Origin: a candidate division Zixibacteria bacterium HGW-Zixibacteria-1
GTDB taxonomy: Bacteria; Zixibacteria; MSB-5A5; GN15; PGXB01
Direction of reading: 5' to 3'
Length of the DNA: 64,000 nt
Assembly (NCBI GenBank): GCA_002838945.1
Contig: PGXB01000012.1
Location: 1-64,000 of the forward strand
Made by a program: the position numbers and the translations under genes. The notes beneath the pieces were generated by a model. The model was not told where the DNA came from, searched no databases, and was given only the letters and a program-made list of their open reading frames with translations. Shown here one piece after another: positions 17,892 through 27,667 of the stretch (position 1 is the stretch's first letter; the number at the start of each line of letters is the position of its first letter).

Positions 17892-17919
17892 TTGACAATT
17901 ATTTCTAAAGAGCTATCTT
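17892..17919 (+). promoter_or_regulatory. Candidate promoter of proS
   Basis: -35 TTGACA at 17892-17897, 16-bp spacer, -10 TATCTT at 17914-17919. Initiation near 17926 leaves a 35-nt leader with a GAAGAGG ribosome binding site before ATG 17961. An in-frame TTG within the -35 box would lengthen the protein by 23 residues, which the promoter position argues against. Confidence 0.45.
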
Positions 17920-17960
17920 CTTCAGTTAACTTTTTTCCTGAGTATTTAGAAGAGGTTACC

Positions 17961-19682
17961 ATGCGCTGGACGCAAACATATATACCGACTTTAAGAGAGA
18001 TTCCATCGGACGCGGAATTGATCTCGCATCAGTTTATGCTGCGAGGGGGCTTTATCCGTAAGCTGGCCGCTGGAGTTTACATATATCTTCCACTGATGCA
18101 ACGAGTTATAGAAAAATTCTCGAAAATCGTGCGGGAAGAAATGAACAAGGCGGGCGCCATCGAAATAACGATGCCGGTTTTGCACCCGGCCGAAGTCTGG
18201 CTGGATTCCGGTCGTTATAATACGGTCGGCAAGGAGCAGATGCGGCTCAAGGACCGCCACGAGCATGAGATGGTGCTTGGCGGGACCCATGAAGAGGTCG
18301 TAACGACGCTTCTGCGCGGAGAACTGAAAAGCTACCGGCAACTGCCCATTAATCTATATCAGATACAGGTCAAGTTTCGTGATGAGATCCGGCCGCGGTT
18401 CGGGCTGATGCGCGGGCGCGAATTTATTATGAAGGACGCCTATACTTTTGACACCGATGAAGAGTCGTTTATGGTGGCGTACCAGAAAATGGTCGATGCT
18501 TATTTTGCAATTTTCAAGCGGGCCGGCCTGGATACCAAGAAAGTCGAGTCCGACACCGGCGCCATGGGCGGCAAAGCGGCGCATGAGTTTATGCTGATTG
18601 TCGATACCGATGGGGGCGAGGAAACGATTCTTTTCTGCGACAAATGCGAGTATGCCGCCAATGTCGAAAAAGCGGCTTTCCGCGAGGCTAATCCGGTCAA
18701 ACCGGATAAGGATATGCTTAAGACAGAGGAAGTCGATACGCCGAATTCCTCGACGATCGAGGAAGTGACCGCTTTTCTTAAGGTTGATGCCAAAAGACTG
18801 GTCAAAACGCTTATCTATCTGGCCGACGACAAGCCGGTGGCGGCGCTGATTCGCGGCGACCGCGAGCTTAATCTGATCAAACTGAAAAACCAGTTGGGCG
18901 CGGTAGAACTGGAAATCGCCCCGGCGGCGGTGGTTGAAAATGTAACCAAATGCCCGGTCGGTTATGCCGGCCCGTTAGGCCTGATGAAAGAGGTTCCGAT
19001 TATTGTGGACAATGAAGTCACCAGATTGAAGAATTTCATTGTCGGCGCCAATAAAAAAGAGACGCATATTTTGAATGTCAACCTGGGGCGGGATTTCAAG
19101 GCCACGGCAACGGCCGACATAATCAACGCTGTCGAGGGCGAGCTATGTCCTCTCTGCGAGGGGCATCTGACGGCCCGTAAGGGTATCGAGGTGGGAAACA
19201 CCTTTATGCTGGGAACCAAGTATTCCGAGTCGATGGGCGCCCGGTTCAGCGACGCCGACGGCAATGAAAAGCCGTTTATTATGGGCTCCTATGGCATTGG
19301 AATAACCCGAACGCCGCAGGCGGCGGTAGAGCGCTACCATGATGAAAAAGGCATAATCTGGCCGAAAAATATAGCGCCGTATCTGGTTGAAATTATCCCG
19401 TTAAACTATGAGAAGGAAGATCATAAGGAAGCGGCGGAACAAATTTATGCTGAACTGGTTAATAGTAATATCGACTGCTTGCTGGACGACAGGCCGGAAC
19501 GAGCTGGTGTCAAATTCAACGATGCCGATCTGGTTGGAATTCCACTGAGAATAATTATCGGAGACCGGGCCCTGAAGCAGGGGAAGGTTGAGTTAAAGAG
19601 CCGCGGCAGCGATGAGGTTATAATGGCCGATTTGAAAGATGTTTTGTCGGCCGTAAGGGAATACTTGGAGCGTATAAACTAG
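17961..19682 (+). CDS. proS: Proline--tRNA ligase
   Basis: A 573-residue class II aminoacyl-tRNA synthetase of the bacterial ProS type. The catalytic core motifs are present: motif 2 around FRDEIRPRFGLMRGREFIMKD and motif 3 around GSYGIGITR. The editing insertion (YbaK-like) spans about residues 225-395, and the anticodon-binding domain is the last 110 residues. The start was set at ATG 17961 (MRWTQTYIPT), which has a ribosome binding site and matches the family N-terminus. It probably has its own promoter and precedes the rimP-nusA operon. Confidence 0.96.
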   Translation: MRWTQTYIPTLREIPSDAELISHQFMLRGGFIRKLAAGVYIYLPLMQRVIEKFSKIVREEMNKAGAIEITMPVLHPAEVWLDSGRYNTVGKEQMRLKDRHEHEMVLGGTHEEVVTTLLRGELKSYRQLPINLYQIQVKFRDEIRPRFGLMRGREFIMKDAYTFDTDEESFMVAYQKMVDAYFAIFKRAGLDTKKVESDTGAMGGKAAHEFMLIVDTDGGEETILFCDKCEYAANVEKAAFREANPVKPDKDMLKTEEVDTPNSSTIEEVTAFLKVDAKRLVKTLIYLADDKPVAALIRGDRELNLIKLKNQLGAVELEIAPAAVVENVTKCPVGYAGPLGLMKEVPIIVDNEVTRLKNFIVGANKKETHILNVNLGRDFKATATADIINAVEGELCPLCEGHLTARKGIEVGNTFMLGTKYSESMGARFSDADGNEKPFIMGSYGIGITRTPQAAVERYHDEKGIIWPKNIAPYLVEIIPLNYEKEDHKEAAEQIYAELVNSNIDCLLDDRPERAGVKFNDADLVGIPLRIIIGDRALKQGKVELKSRGSDEVIMADLKDVLSAVREYLERIN

Positions 19683-19774
19683 AATAAATAATTTGCTTTA
19701 GGATAGTGAATTTGTTATCATATTAGGTTACGCAGTCATTTTTTTATAATGATTGAGACCGGCGGGAAAACCGG

Positions 19775-20215
19775 ATGTTGCTGAAGAGAAAAATAGAGGA
19801 ATTAATCACACCGGTGATTGCAGAAGAAGGATTCGAACTGGTGGAGTTGAAGCTGGCGCGCTATAAGCGAAGCAGCCGCCTGCAGCTTTATGTGGATTCC
19901 AATAATGGAGTTACCATTGACGACTGCGCCCGCATTTCGCGGGCGGTGGACCCGGTTCTCGAAAGCAACGACATTTTCACGTATGCATATACGGTCGAGG
20001 TTTCTTCGCCGGGCCTGGATCGGCCGCTGACGACGGCACGCGATTTCAGGAGAAGAATCGGCGAGCGGGTGATGGTATATTTTAACGATTCCGGGCTGCT
20101 TCCCCAGGAGGGGGAACTGGTTGACGCCGATGATAGTCATATCGAGCTTCAGAAGGATGACAATCGAAGCCGCTATGACCTGATTAATATTAGAATGGGA
20201 AAAGTTATATTTTGA
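19775..20215 (+). CDS. rimP: Ribosome maturation factor RimP
   Basis: A 146-residue RimP, needed for maturation of the 30S subunit. The N-terminal domain includes the EGFELVELKLAR segment, and the central DDCARISRAVDPVLE and YTVEVSSPGLDRPL blocks are strongly conserved. It is the first gene of the classic rimP-nusA-infB order, 14 nt before nusA. A TATAAT sequence at 19745-19750 could be a -10 element, but I found no matching -35. Confidence 0.94.
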   Translation: MLLKRKIEELITPVIAEEGFELVELKLARYKRSSRLQLYVDSNNGVTIDDCARISRAVDPVLESNDIFTYAYTVEVSSPGLDRPLTTARDFRRRIGERVMVYFNDSGLLPQEGELVDADDSHIELQKDDNRSRYDLINIRMGKVIF

Positions 20216-20229
20216 CGGAGATAAATTAG

Positions 20230-21645
20230 ATGGCCTATCACATAGTTGAAGCATTGGCACTGATTGCTCGCGAGAAGAATATTGATTTGGATACGGTTAT
20301 ATCCAAGGTCGAGGAATCGCTGCTGGCGGCGGCCAAGAAAAGATACCCCGATGCCGAGAATCTATCATTCAAGCTTAATCGCCAGTCAGGTGAAATAACC
20401 ATGATAGCGGTAAAAAAGGTGGTTGACAAGGTCGCCAATAATTTGACGGAGATTTCGCTGACGGATGCCAAGGATATGGACGAAGATGCCGAACTGGACG
20501 ACGATATGGAAGTTTTCCTGGAAGTGGATGAAGAATTCGGCCGAAATGCCATAGCTACGGCCAAGCAGGTCCTGATCCAGAAGGTTCGTGAGGCTGAAAG
20601 AGATAAAATTTACGACGAGTATATTACACGTGTCGGGCAGCTGGTTTCCGGGACGGTTCAGCAGATCGACAAGGGAAATCTGATAATAAACCTTGGCAAG
20701 GCCGAAGCAATTTTGCCCATCAAGGAACAGATTCCGCGCGAAAAGTATCGCCAGGGCGACCGTATTCGGGCCTTTATTCTGGATGTACAAAAATCTGTCG
20801 CCGGACCGCAGGTTATTTTATCGCGGGTTACCAATGATTTGTTACGCTGCCTGTTTGAACTGGAGGTTCCTGAAATTTTCGAGCGCGTTATCGAAATCAG
20901 GGCCATCGCCCGCGAACCCGGGGAGCGCTCCAAGGTAGCCGTTTACTCGGCCGATGAGCGAATCGATCCGGTCGGCGCCTGTGTCGGTATCAAGGGTGTC
21001 AGGGTTCAGTCCATTGTCAGGGAATTGAATAACGAACGTATCGACATTATACCTTTCAGTGCCAATCCTGAAGTATTTGTCACGCGTGCTCTGGCGCCGG
21101 CCAAGGTGGTCCAGATCGACACTTTCGATAATGAGCAGGCAATGACGGTGGCGGTCGAAGATGACAAATTATCGCTGGCCATCGGAAAGGCCGGCCAGAA
21201 TGCACGTCTGGCATCCAAGCTGACCGGCTGGAAAATAAATATTATGTCCGAAACCGACTACAACGAGATGAAGAAGCGCGAAGCCGAGGAGATGGTTCCG
21301 GTCGGCAATCTGGAAGGAATCGGCACCAAAATACAGGAAAAGCTGGTTGATGCGGACATAAATACGGTGCAACAGTTGGCTAAGGCCAATATCGTTCAAC
21401 TGACCAGAATCGAGGGTATCGGTCAGAAGACGGCCGAAAACCTGATCGATGGGGCCAAAGCCTTCATGAAGGATATTGAAGCCAAACGCGCGGAAGCGAA
21501 GAAGCAGGCCAATGAGGCCAGGAAAGCCGAGGCTGAACAAGAAGCTGCTGACGCCAAGGCCGCCGAGCAGGTCGACAGTGAGGACAAGGATGAGGATACC
21601 GACCAGGATGGGGACACTGTCATCGAAGAAATAAAAGATAATTAG
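20230..21645 (+). CDS. nusA: Transcription termination/antitermination factor NusA
   Basis: A 471-residue NusA that binds RNA polymerase and nascent RNA. Domains in order: the N-terminal polymerase-binding domain (about 1-130), S1 (about 138-205, GQLVSGTVQQIDKGNL), two KH domains (about 210-350, including GACVGIKGVRVQ and AIGKAGQNARLA), then a helix-hairpin-helix segment with two GIG turns (about 360-415). The last 50 residues are an Ala/Glu/Asp-rich tail. The tail is unlike the E. coli acidic repeats but occupies the same place. It is cotranscribed with rimP and infB. Confidence 0.96.
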   Translation: MAYHIVEALALIAREKNIDLDTVISKVEESLLAAAKKRYPDAENLSFKLNRQSGEITMIAVKKVVDKVANNLTEISLTDAKDMDEDAELDDDMEVFLEVDEEFGRNAIATAKQVLIQKVREAERDKIYDEYITRVGQLVSGTVQQIDKGNLIINLGKAEAILPIKEQIPREKYRQGDRIRAFILDVQKSVAGPQVILSRVTNDLLRCLFELEVPEIFERVIEIRAIAREPGERSKVAVYSADERIDPVGACVGIKGVRVQSIVRELNNERIDIIPFSANPEVFVTRALAPAKVVQIDTFDNEQAMTVAVEDDKLSLAIGKAGQNARLASKLTGWKINIMSETDYNEMKKREAEEMVPVGNLEGIGTKIQEKLVDADINTVQQLAKANIVQLTRIEGIGQKTAENLIDGAKAFMKDIEAKRAEAKKQANEARKAEAEQEAADAKAAEQVDSEDKDEDTDQDGDTVIEEIKDN

Positions 21646-21661
21646 GTCAGGAGGGACGCAG

Positions 21662-23875
21662 ATGGCAAAAAAGAGATTATACGAGGTTGCAAAAGAGTAC
21701 AAGGTGTCGTCGAATGCCCTTCTGACAATTCTTCAGGGATTGGGCTTTCAGCCGAAATCACATATGTCGGTTGCCACCGATGAAATGCTGGCCGCGATTA
21801 GAAGGAAATTCGACATAGAAAAAGCGGCCGCCAAAAAAGATATCGAGCAGAAAAAGAGGCCGAAAATACCTCCCAAGATAGAGAAGAAGCCCGGCGGGGC
21901 CACTTTCGATGAAAGACTGGCCAAGCTTTCCAGCGCCCTCAAGAAACACGACAAAAGCAAAAAGAAGAAATTCGACAAGAGGAAAAAGAGCAAAGAGGCC
22001 CGTCGCGTGGACCGCAAAGCGGTTGTCAAAAGTTTTCGTGCCACGATGGCCTCGATGGGTACCGGTAAAAGATCCAAGAAATACAAGAAGCGCGGAAAAG
22101 GACTCGATCGCGACTTCATTTCTGACGAAAACATGATTGAGGTCAACGAGTTTATGACCGTGGCGGAACTGGCCAATGCCATGGATAAAAAGCCGGCCGA
22201 AGTAATCGCCACCTGCTTAAAGCTGGGAATGATGGCTTCCATCAACCAGCGGCTCGATCTGGATACCATCGAAACACTGGCTCTGGAGTTTGGTTTCCAT
22301 ATTAAAGAGAAGGAAGAGATCGGCGTTGAGGCCCGGGAAGAAGAGCAGGAAGGGCAGCTTGAATCAAGAGCGCCGGTGGTTACCGTTATGGGTCATGTTG
22401 ACCACGGTAAGACGTCGCTGCTTGATTACATTCGTAAAACGGAAGTCGCCGCGCAGGAAGCCGGGGCGATCACCCAGCATATCGGCGCTTATGAAGTTTC
22501 CGGACCGACCAATAAGATAGTTTTTATCGATACCCCTGGTCATGAGGCCTTTACGGCCATGAGGGCCTGCGGGGCGCAGATTACCGATATCGTCGTTCTC
22601 GTGGTTGCCGCTGATGACGCCGTGATGCCGCAGACGGTTGAGGCTATCGATCATGCCCGTGCCGCCGGTGTTCCAATCGTGGTAGCCATTAACAAGATCG
22701 ATAAACCGACGGCCAATCCCGATATGATCCGCCAGCAGCTGGCGAAGCATAACCTGATGCCGGAAGAATGGGGCGGCAAGAATATTATGGTCGAGGTTTC
22801 GGCCAAGACGGGACAGGGCATCGAGACCCTGCTCGAGATGATTGAGCTTCAGGCCGGATTGCTCGATTTGAAAGCCGACCCGTATATCCGCGGCCAGGGT
22901 ATTGTCGTCGAAGCGAATCTGGAAAAAGGGCGCGGTCCCATAAGCACCATCATCATTCAGACGGGTCACATAGAAGTGGGCGACCCGATCGTGGCCGGAA
23001 GTTACTACGGCCATGTCAGGGTAATGCTTAACGATCGCGACAAAAAGCTGCGTATCGCCGGACCGGCCACGCCTGTCCGTATAACCGGCCTTGGCGGCGT
23101 TCCGCAGGCGGGCGACAGCATCATTGTCGTAAGCGACGATCAAGAGGCCCGCGAGATCGCCCAGAAGCGCACCCAGTTGCGCCGGGAACACGAGATCCGC
23201 CGCGGTTTTGGACGAGCGACACTCGACAAAATCTATGAGCAGATCAAGGATGGTCAGATAAAGGAACTGCGCCTGGTTATCAAGGCCGATGTCGATGGTT
23301 CCGCCGAAGTGCTCGCGGAGACCCTGGGCAAAATCGCGACCGACGAAGTGCGGACGGTTATTATCCACAAAGGTGTCGGCGCCATCAATGAATCCGATGT
23401 CCTTCTGGCCGCAGCCTCAAACGCGATTATTATCGGATTTAATGTCTCACCCGACGGTCGAGCCAGAGACGCTGCCTCCCGGGAAAAGGTTGAGATTAAA
23501 CAATACAGTATCATTTACGATGTCGAAGGCGATATCAGAAAAGCGCTGGAGGGAATGCTGGCGCCGGATATCAGCGAGGAATTTGTCGGGGTTGCCGAGG
23601 TTCGGCAGATATTCAGAGTGCCCAAAGTGGGCGTAATCGCCGGGTGTATTGTCAAAGAGGGCGCCATTCACCGGACCGATAAAGTTCATATAGTTCGAGA
23701 CGGGCGCAAAGTATATACCGGGCACCTCAGTTCGCTGAAGCGGTTCAAGGATGATGTCCGCGAGGTCACCAACGGCTATGAGTGCGGAATCGGCGTCGAA
23801 AATTACCATGACCTTAAGGTCGGCGATGCCATTGAAGTTTATAAACTGGTCGAAACGGCAAGAAAACTGATTTAG
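21662..23875 (+). CDS. infB: Translation initiation factor IF-2
   Basis: A 737-residue initiation GTPase that delivers fMet-tRNA to the 30S subunit. An IF2_N domain (about 1-50) is followed by a very basic Lys-rich linker (about 60-148), a second IF2_N-like domain (about 162-213), and the G domain with GHVDHGKT (244-251), DTPGHEAF and NKID. Domains II, III and IV follow. The start is fixed by AGGAGGG about 8 nt before ATG 21662. It is shorter in the N-terminal region than the E. coli long form. Confidence 0.97.
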   Translation: MAKKRLYEVAKEYKVSSNALLTILQGLGFQPKSHMSVATDEMLAAIRRKFDIEKAAAKKDIEQKKRPKIPPKIEKKPGGATFDERLAKLSSALKKHDKSKKKKFDKRKKSKEARRVDRKAVVKSFRATMASMGTGKRSKKYKKRGKGLDRDFISDENMIEVNEFMTVAELANAMDKKPAEVIATCLKLGMMASINQRLDLDTIETLALEFGFHIKEKEEIGVEAREEEQEGQLESRAPVVTVMGHVDHGKTSLLDYIRKTEVAAQEAGAITQHIGAYEVSGPTNKIVFIDTPGHEAFTAMRACGAQITDIVVLVVAADDAVMPQTVEAIDHARAAGVPIVVAINKIDKPTANPDMIRQQLAKHNLMPEEWGGKNIMVEVSAKTGQGIETLLEMIELQAGLLDLKADPYIRGQGIVVEANLEKGRGPISTIIIQTGHIEVGDPIVAGSYYGHVRVMLNDRDKKLRIAGPATPVRITGLGGVPQAGDSIIVVSDDQEAREIAQKRTQLRREHEIRRGFGRATLDKIYEQIKDGQIKELRLVIKADVDGSAEVLAETLGKIATDEVRTVIIHKGVGAINESDVLLAAASNAIIIGFNVSPDGRARDAASREKVEIKQYSIIYDVEGDIRKALEGMLAPDISEEFVGVAEVRQIFRVPKVGVIAGCIVKEGAIHRTDKVHIVRDGRKVYTGHLSSLKRFKDDVREVTNGYECGIGVENYHDLKVGDAIEVYKLVETARKLI

Positions 23876-23888
23876 AGACGGGTGCAGG

Positions 23889-24170
23889 TTGGTTGTTGGT
23901 ACAATTGTAGTTGATCTGAATCTTCCCGGAGTAAACTCATTAAAAGAAAAAAGAAGGAGGCTTAAACCGCTTTTGGCAAAATTGCAGAGCCGGTTTAATG
24001 TTTCCGTGGCGGAAGTCGGTATGAACGACATTCACAGAAGCGCCCAGGTGGGCGTGGCACTGGTCAGCAACAGCAAGGTGTTTGTGGATCAGGTCATATC
24101 GAGCATCGTCGGGACGATCGCATCAACACCCGAGATTAATATGGTCGATTACCGAGTGGAGATTTTGTAG
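23889..24170 (+). CDS. ylxP: YlxP/DUF503 family protein
   Basis: A 93-residue DUF503 protein, usually found between infB and rbfA in this operon type. Conserved features are the LNLPGVNSLKEKRRRLKPL segment and a V-A-E-V-x-x-N/D-x-H-R-S-A motif near the middle. Family work in Bacillus points to a ribosome-associated role, but the function is not settled. The start is TTG at 23889 (a weak ribosome binding site precedes it), giving MVVGTIVVDL; no better ATG is available. Confidence 0.88.
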   Translation: MVVGTIVVDLNLPGVNSLKEKRRRLKPLLAKLQSRFNVSVAEVGMNDIHRSAQVGVALVSNSKVFVDQVISSIVGTIASTPEINMVDYRVEIL

Positions 24171-24178
24171 GTGAAAGC

Positions 24179-24553
24179 ATGAAGCAGTTCAAGAGATCGG
24201 AAAGAATTCGCAGTCAGATGTTAAGGGATATTCAATTGCTCCTCGAGCACGATACCGCCGCCCATCTCGACTCCCTGGTAACATTCACCGATGTCGAAAT
24301 TACCAAGGATTTGCGGTTCGCAAAAATCTTTTATTCCGTCCTCGGTGATGAAAAATCGAAGAGTAAAACGTCGGCCTACCTGGATAAAATCAGGAACCGC
24401 GTTCAGGCTCAATTGGGGCGGTTGTTGAATATCAAATATATGCCCGAGATCTCCTTCCAGTTCGACCCGTCGATTGAACATGGGATGAAAATAGAAAAGT
24501 TGTTCGATGAAATAGCTGATAAGAGAAATGATAAAGACGAAGAAAATACATAA
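24179..24553 (+). CDS. rbfA: Ribosome-binding factor A
   Basis: A 124-residue KH-like ribosome assembly factor for late 16S rRNA maturation. The FKRSERIRSQMLRDI start and the VTFTDVEITKDLRFAKIFYS segment are typical. The last 26 bases overlap nrnA, so translation is coupled. Its position after infB and ylxP is the standard order. Confidence 0.95.
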   Translation: MKQFKRSERIRSQMLRDIQLLLEHDTAAHLDSLVTFTDVEITKDLRFAKIFYSVLGDEKSKSKTSAYLDKIRNRVQAQLGRLLNIKYMPEISFQFDPSIEHGMKIEKLFDEIADKRNDKDEENT

Positions 24554-25517
24554 AGAAATAGAAACCCTGATTACCGGTGCCGGAACCATCCTGATTTCAT
24601 CGCACGTGGATCCGGACGGCGACTCGCTTGGCTCTCAGTTGGCTCTAAGAAGATATCTTGTCAGCCTGGGCAAAAAGGTGTGGATCGTCAATCATGGATC
24701 GATACCGAGCAAGTATATGTTTCTTCCCGACATCGACCGGATCGTTCGGATCGATAATTTCAAATCGGAGGACAGATTCGACCTGGCCATTATCCTGGAG
24801 TGTCCCGATCCTGGCAGAACCGGGGATGTGAAACACCTTATTGGCGCCAATATGCCGATGATAAATATCGATCATCATCCCGATAACAGCGGCTATGGTA
24901 AAATAGCCCATCTCGACAGCGGGGCTTCCGCCGTCGCGGAAATGCTGACCGAGTATTTTCTTGAGGTCGGTTATAAGATCGATGACCCGGCGGCGACACA
25001 GCTGTACACCGCCATCATCACCGACACCGGGCGCTTTCGGTTCAGTTCCACCACCAGGAAAACCATGGAGGTTGCCGGGAGGTTGATCGAACTGGGCGCC
25101 GATCCTCGTTACATAAGCGACAACATTTATTATTCTTTCAGCGAATCGACCATGCGCCTGATCGGAAAAGTATTCTCGAAGTTTGAGCTTTTTGACAATG
25201 GTAAAATTTGCCTGATGGCACTTGATAACGACATGATGCGGCTGAACGATTTCAATTCGGCCGACACCGAGGGCATGGCCGAATATACTCTTTTCGGAAG
25301 AGGCGTCATTGTCGGCGGCCTGCTCAAGGAAATGGGGGAGGGGTCGACAAAAATATCGCTCCGGTCGCGTAACAGTATTAATGTGGGCGAGGTGGCGCAC
25401 CGATACGGCGGAGGCGGGCACAATAATGCCGCGGGATTTCAAATCGATCTGCCGCTTAAGGCGGCACAGGAGAAAATCCTGAAGGATTTAAGGGAGATTG
25501 TCAATGGTACAGTATAA
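24528..25517 (+). CDS. nrnA: DHH/DHHA1 phosphoesterase (NrnA-like oligoribonuclease/pAp phosphatase)
   Basis: A 329-residue manganese-dependent phosphoesterase that degrades nano-RNA and, in known members, 3'-phosphoadenosine 5'-phosphate. The DHH domain has HVDPDGD (residues 26-32) and a later IDHHPD; the C-terminal DHHA1 domain has the GGGGHNNAAGF motif. The start at 24528 lies inside rbfA. The position between rbfA and truB is common in this operon and fits RNA turnover alongside pnp downstream. Confidence 0.93.
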   Translation: MIKTKKIHKEIETLITGAGTILISSHVDPDGDSLGSQLALRRYLVSLGKKVWIVNHGSIPSKYMFLPDIDRIVRIDNFKSEDRFDLAIILECPDPGRTGDVKHLIGANMPMINIDHHPDNSGYGKIAHLDSGASAVAEMLTEYFLEVGYKIDDPAATQLYTAIITDTGRFRFSSTTRKTMEVAGRLIELGADPRYISDNIYYSFSESTMRLIGKVFSKFELFDNGKICLMALDNDMMRLNDFNSADTEGMAEYTLFGRGVIVGGLLKEMGEGSTKISLRSRNSINVGEVAHRYGGGGHNNAAGFQIDLPLKAAQEKILKDLREIVNGTV

Positions 25518-26442
25518 CGGCATTCTTCTCTGTGAAAAACCGTACGGTGTTACCAGCCATAAGGTCATCCACGAATTAAGGCAGATAACCGATCAGAAAA
25601 AGATCGGACATACCGGAACGCTCGATCCGCGGGCAACCGGCCTGCTGGTACTCTGCCTTGGACGGGCCACCAAAATATCGCAGTTCCTGGGCAATCTCGA
25701 CAAATCATATGATGCCGTGATCAGGCTGGGGCGGCGTTCATCGACCTATGACACCGAAGGTTTGGACATGGATGTGGAGCCGAATCCGGTACCCGACCTG
25801 ACCGAAGCCGAGATCATCGAGCTGCTCGGGCAGTTCAAAGGCAAAATTACTCAAATAGTGCCGCCATATTCGGCGGTTAAAGTCGACGGCAGAAGATTGT
25901 ATGATCTGGCCCGGAAAGGCAAAGAAGTCGAGTTACCTGAAAAGGAAGTCGAAATAAAAGATATCAAGCTTGTCAGGATGGAGCTTCCCGACCTGCATAT
26001 ATCGGTCGATTGTTCCAAGGGTACTTATATCCGGACACTGGCCGACGATATCGGGAATAAAATCGGGTGCGGCGCGCATCTGGCTTCACTTGTCCGAACC
26101 AGGGTCGGACAGTACAGTCTGAAGGATGCCATGACACTGGGCCAGGCAAAGCATTATCGTGACGCCGGAGTCCTGAATAAATATATAAAGCCGATTGAAT
26201 CGGTTCTGCCTTTTCCCTGGCTGAAAGTTCACGAGGAATTCAGTCCGTTTATTCTGACCGGACGCACTCCCCGAATGAAGGATATCACTGAGGTCGGGGG
26301 ACGGTTCGAAATCGACGAACTGATATCTTTGAAGGACCATAATAATAAAATAGTCGCTGTGGGTCGTGCCGAGGTGAATTCCAATTTATTCAGAGAAGGG
26401 GCCGACCATAACTTACTTAGATATGTCAGGGTGTTGAATTGA
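25504..26442 (+). CDS. truB: tRNA pseudouridine(55) synthase TruB
   Basis: A 312-residue pseudouridine synthase acting on U55 of the tRNA T-loop. The catalytic aspartate D41 lies in GTLDPRATGLL; YSAVKVDG and GTYIRTLADDIG are further conserved blocks. I chose ATG 25504 rather than the in-frame TTG 25498 because MVQYNGILL matches the family start. It overlaps nrnA by 14 bases and ribF by 4. Confidence 0.95.
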   Translation: MVQYNGILLCEKPYGVTSHKVIHELRQITDQKKIGHTGTLDPRATGLLVLCLGRATKISQFLGNLDKSYDAVIRLGRRSSTYDTEGLDMDVEPNPVPDLTEAEIIELLGQFKGKITQIVPPYSAVKVDGRRLYDLARKGKEVELPEKEVEIKDIKLVRMELPDLHISVDCSKGTYIRTLADDIGNKIGCGAHLASLVRTRVGQYSLKDAMTLGQAKHYRDAGVLNKYIKPIESVLPFPWLKVHEEFSPFILTGRTPRMKDITEVGGRFEIDELISLKDHNNKIVAVGRAEVNSNLFREGADHNLLRYVRVLN

Positions 26443-27368
26443 GTCTTGAACTGATTAGAGGTATCGAAAATTTCGAGGGCTTTGACGGCCGGACAGTGGC
26501 CACGATCGGGACCTTTGACGGGCTGCACCTGGGTCATCAGGCCATTTTGCATCAATTGAAGACGGCCGCCGAGCGGAAACAGGGGCGTGCCCTGGCCATT
26601 ACTTTCGAACCTCATCCCCGGGTCCTGGTAACGCCCGATTCGCCGCCGTTGCTATTAACCTGCTTGAATGAAAAAGCACGCCTGTTCGAAAATTATCTCG
26701 ACGGTACCCTTCTGATTCTCAATTTTACGCGCGAGCTGATGAATTTAACCGCCGAAGAATTCACCAGAACTTATCTGGTGGAACGGATAAATCTGGCCAA
26801 GCTTATTGTCGGCTATGACCATGCTTTCGGTAAAGGACGTTCCGGTACGATCAATGACCTGATGAATCTCAGCCGAAAATACTCATTCGAGTTGGAAATA
26901 GTCGATCCGGTCATTGTCAACGGCCGTCCGATATCATCCACCCGGATACGACACCTGCTGGCTGAGAATAATCTTCCTCGTGCAATCGAATTTCTGGGGC
27001 ATCCGTATCCCTTGAGCGGCAAGGTTATCGGTGGTATCGGACTGGGCAAGAAGATCGGCTTTCCCACGGCCAATATCGAATACAGCCAGCGCAAACTTTT
27101 ACCGACAGACGGTGTTTACTCCTGCTCGGTCGAATTAAAGGAAAACAAATATGACGGGATGATGTTTATCGGCAAGAATCACTTCAATCCGGCCGAGGCA
27201 AAATCGGTGGAAATCAATATCTTCGATTTCGATGAAAATATTTACGGTGCCGAGTTGTTCTGCTACCCGGAGGTATATATCCGGGAAAATCGCAAATACC
27301 CCAATACCGATGCTCTCGTCGAGCAGATTAAGCTGGACAAGAAAAAAATTCTAATGACGAAGAAATAG
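26439..27368 (+). CDS. ribF: Bifunctional riboflavin kinase/FAD synthetase
   Basis: A 309-residue enzyme that makes FMN and FAD. The N-terminal FAD synthetase half has GTFDGLHLGHQAIL (an HxGH nucleotidyltransferase motif) and the ISSTRIRHLL block; the C-terminal flavokinase half has GLGKKIGFPTANIEY. The start is TTG at 26439, overlapping the truB stop by 4 bases. The truB-ribF-rpsO order is widespread in bacteria. Confidence 0.95.
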   Translation: MSLELIRGIENFEGFDGRTVATIGTFDGLHLGHQAILHQLKTAAERKQGRALAITFEPHPRVLVTPDSPPLLLTCLNEKARLFENYLDGTLLILNFTRELMNLTAEEFTRTYLVERINLAKLIVGYDHAFGKGRSGTINDLMNLSRKYSFELEIVDPVIVNGRPISSTRIRHLLAENNLPRAIEFLGHPYPLSGKVIGGIGLGKKIGFPTANIEYSQRKLLPTDGVYSCSVELKENKYDGMMFIGKNHFNPAEAKSVEINIFDFDENIYGAELFCYPEVYIRENRKYPNTDALVEQIKLDKKKILMTKK

Positions 27369-27382
27369 AGGAGAATTAATCA

Positions 27383-27652
27383 ATGGCTATCACCAAAGAA
27401 CAAAAAGAGGATATTATTGCACGGTACAGGCTGCACGACAAAGATACCGGGTCGCCTGAAGTGCAAATAGCCATCCTGTCGGAGGACATTACGGCCCTGA
27501 CAGAGCATTTGAAAATGCACAACAAGGACTTTCACAGCCGCAGAGGGTTGTTGAAAAAAGTCGGACAGCGCAGACGGCTGCTCGATTACTTAAAAGATCG
27601 TGATATTGAAAGTTATCGTCATTTGATCGATCAGCTAAACATCAGACGATAA
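27383..27652 (+). CDS. rpsO: Small ribosomal subunit protein uS15
   Basis: An 89-residue S15 of standard length. It binds the central domain of 16S rRNA. The [16 protein letters not shown] and [20 protein letters not shown] blocks are diagnostic. GAGGAG precedes the ATG by about 8 nt. It is next to pnp, as in many bacteria. S15 autoregulation is known in E. coli, but I see no clear pseudoknot here. Confidence 0.97.
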   Translation: MAITKEQKEDIIARYRLHDKDTGSPEVQIAILSEDITALTEHLKMHNKDFHSRRGLLKKVGQRRRLLDYLKDRDIESYRHLIDQLNIRR

Positions 27653-27667
27653 CGCAGGAGCTTTTTT

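Noticed and set aside
17892-17960. Longer ProS starting at TTG 17892
   Set aside because: The TTG lies within a -35 box, and the family N-terminus begins at MRWTQ with a ribosome binding site.
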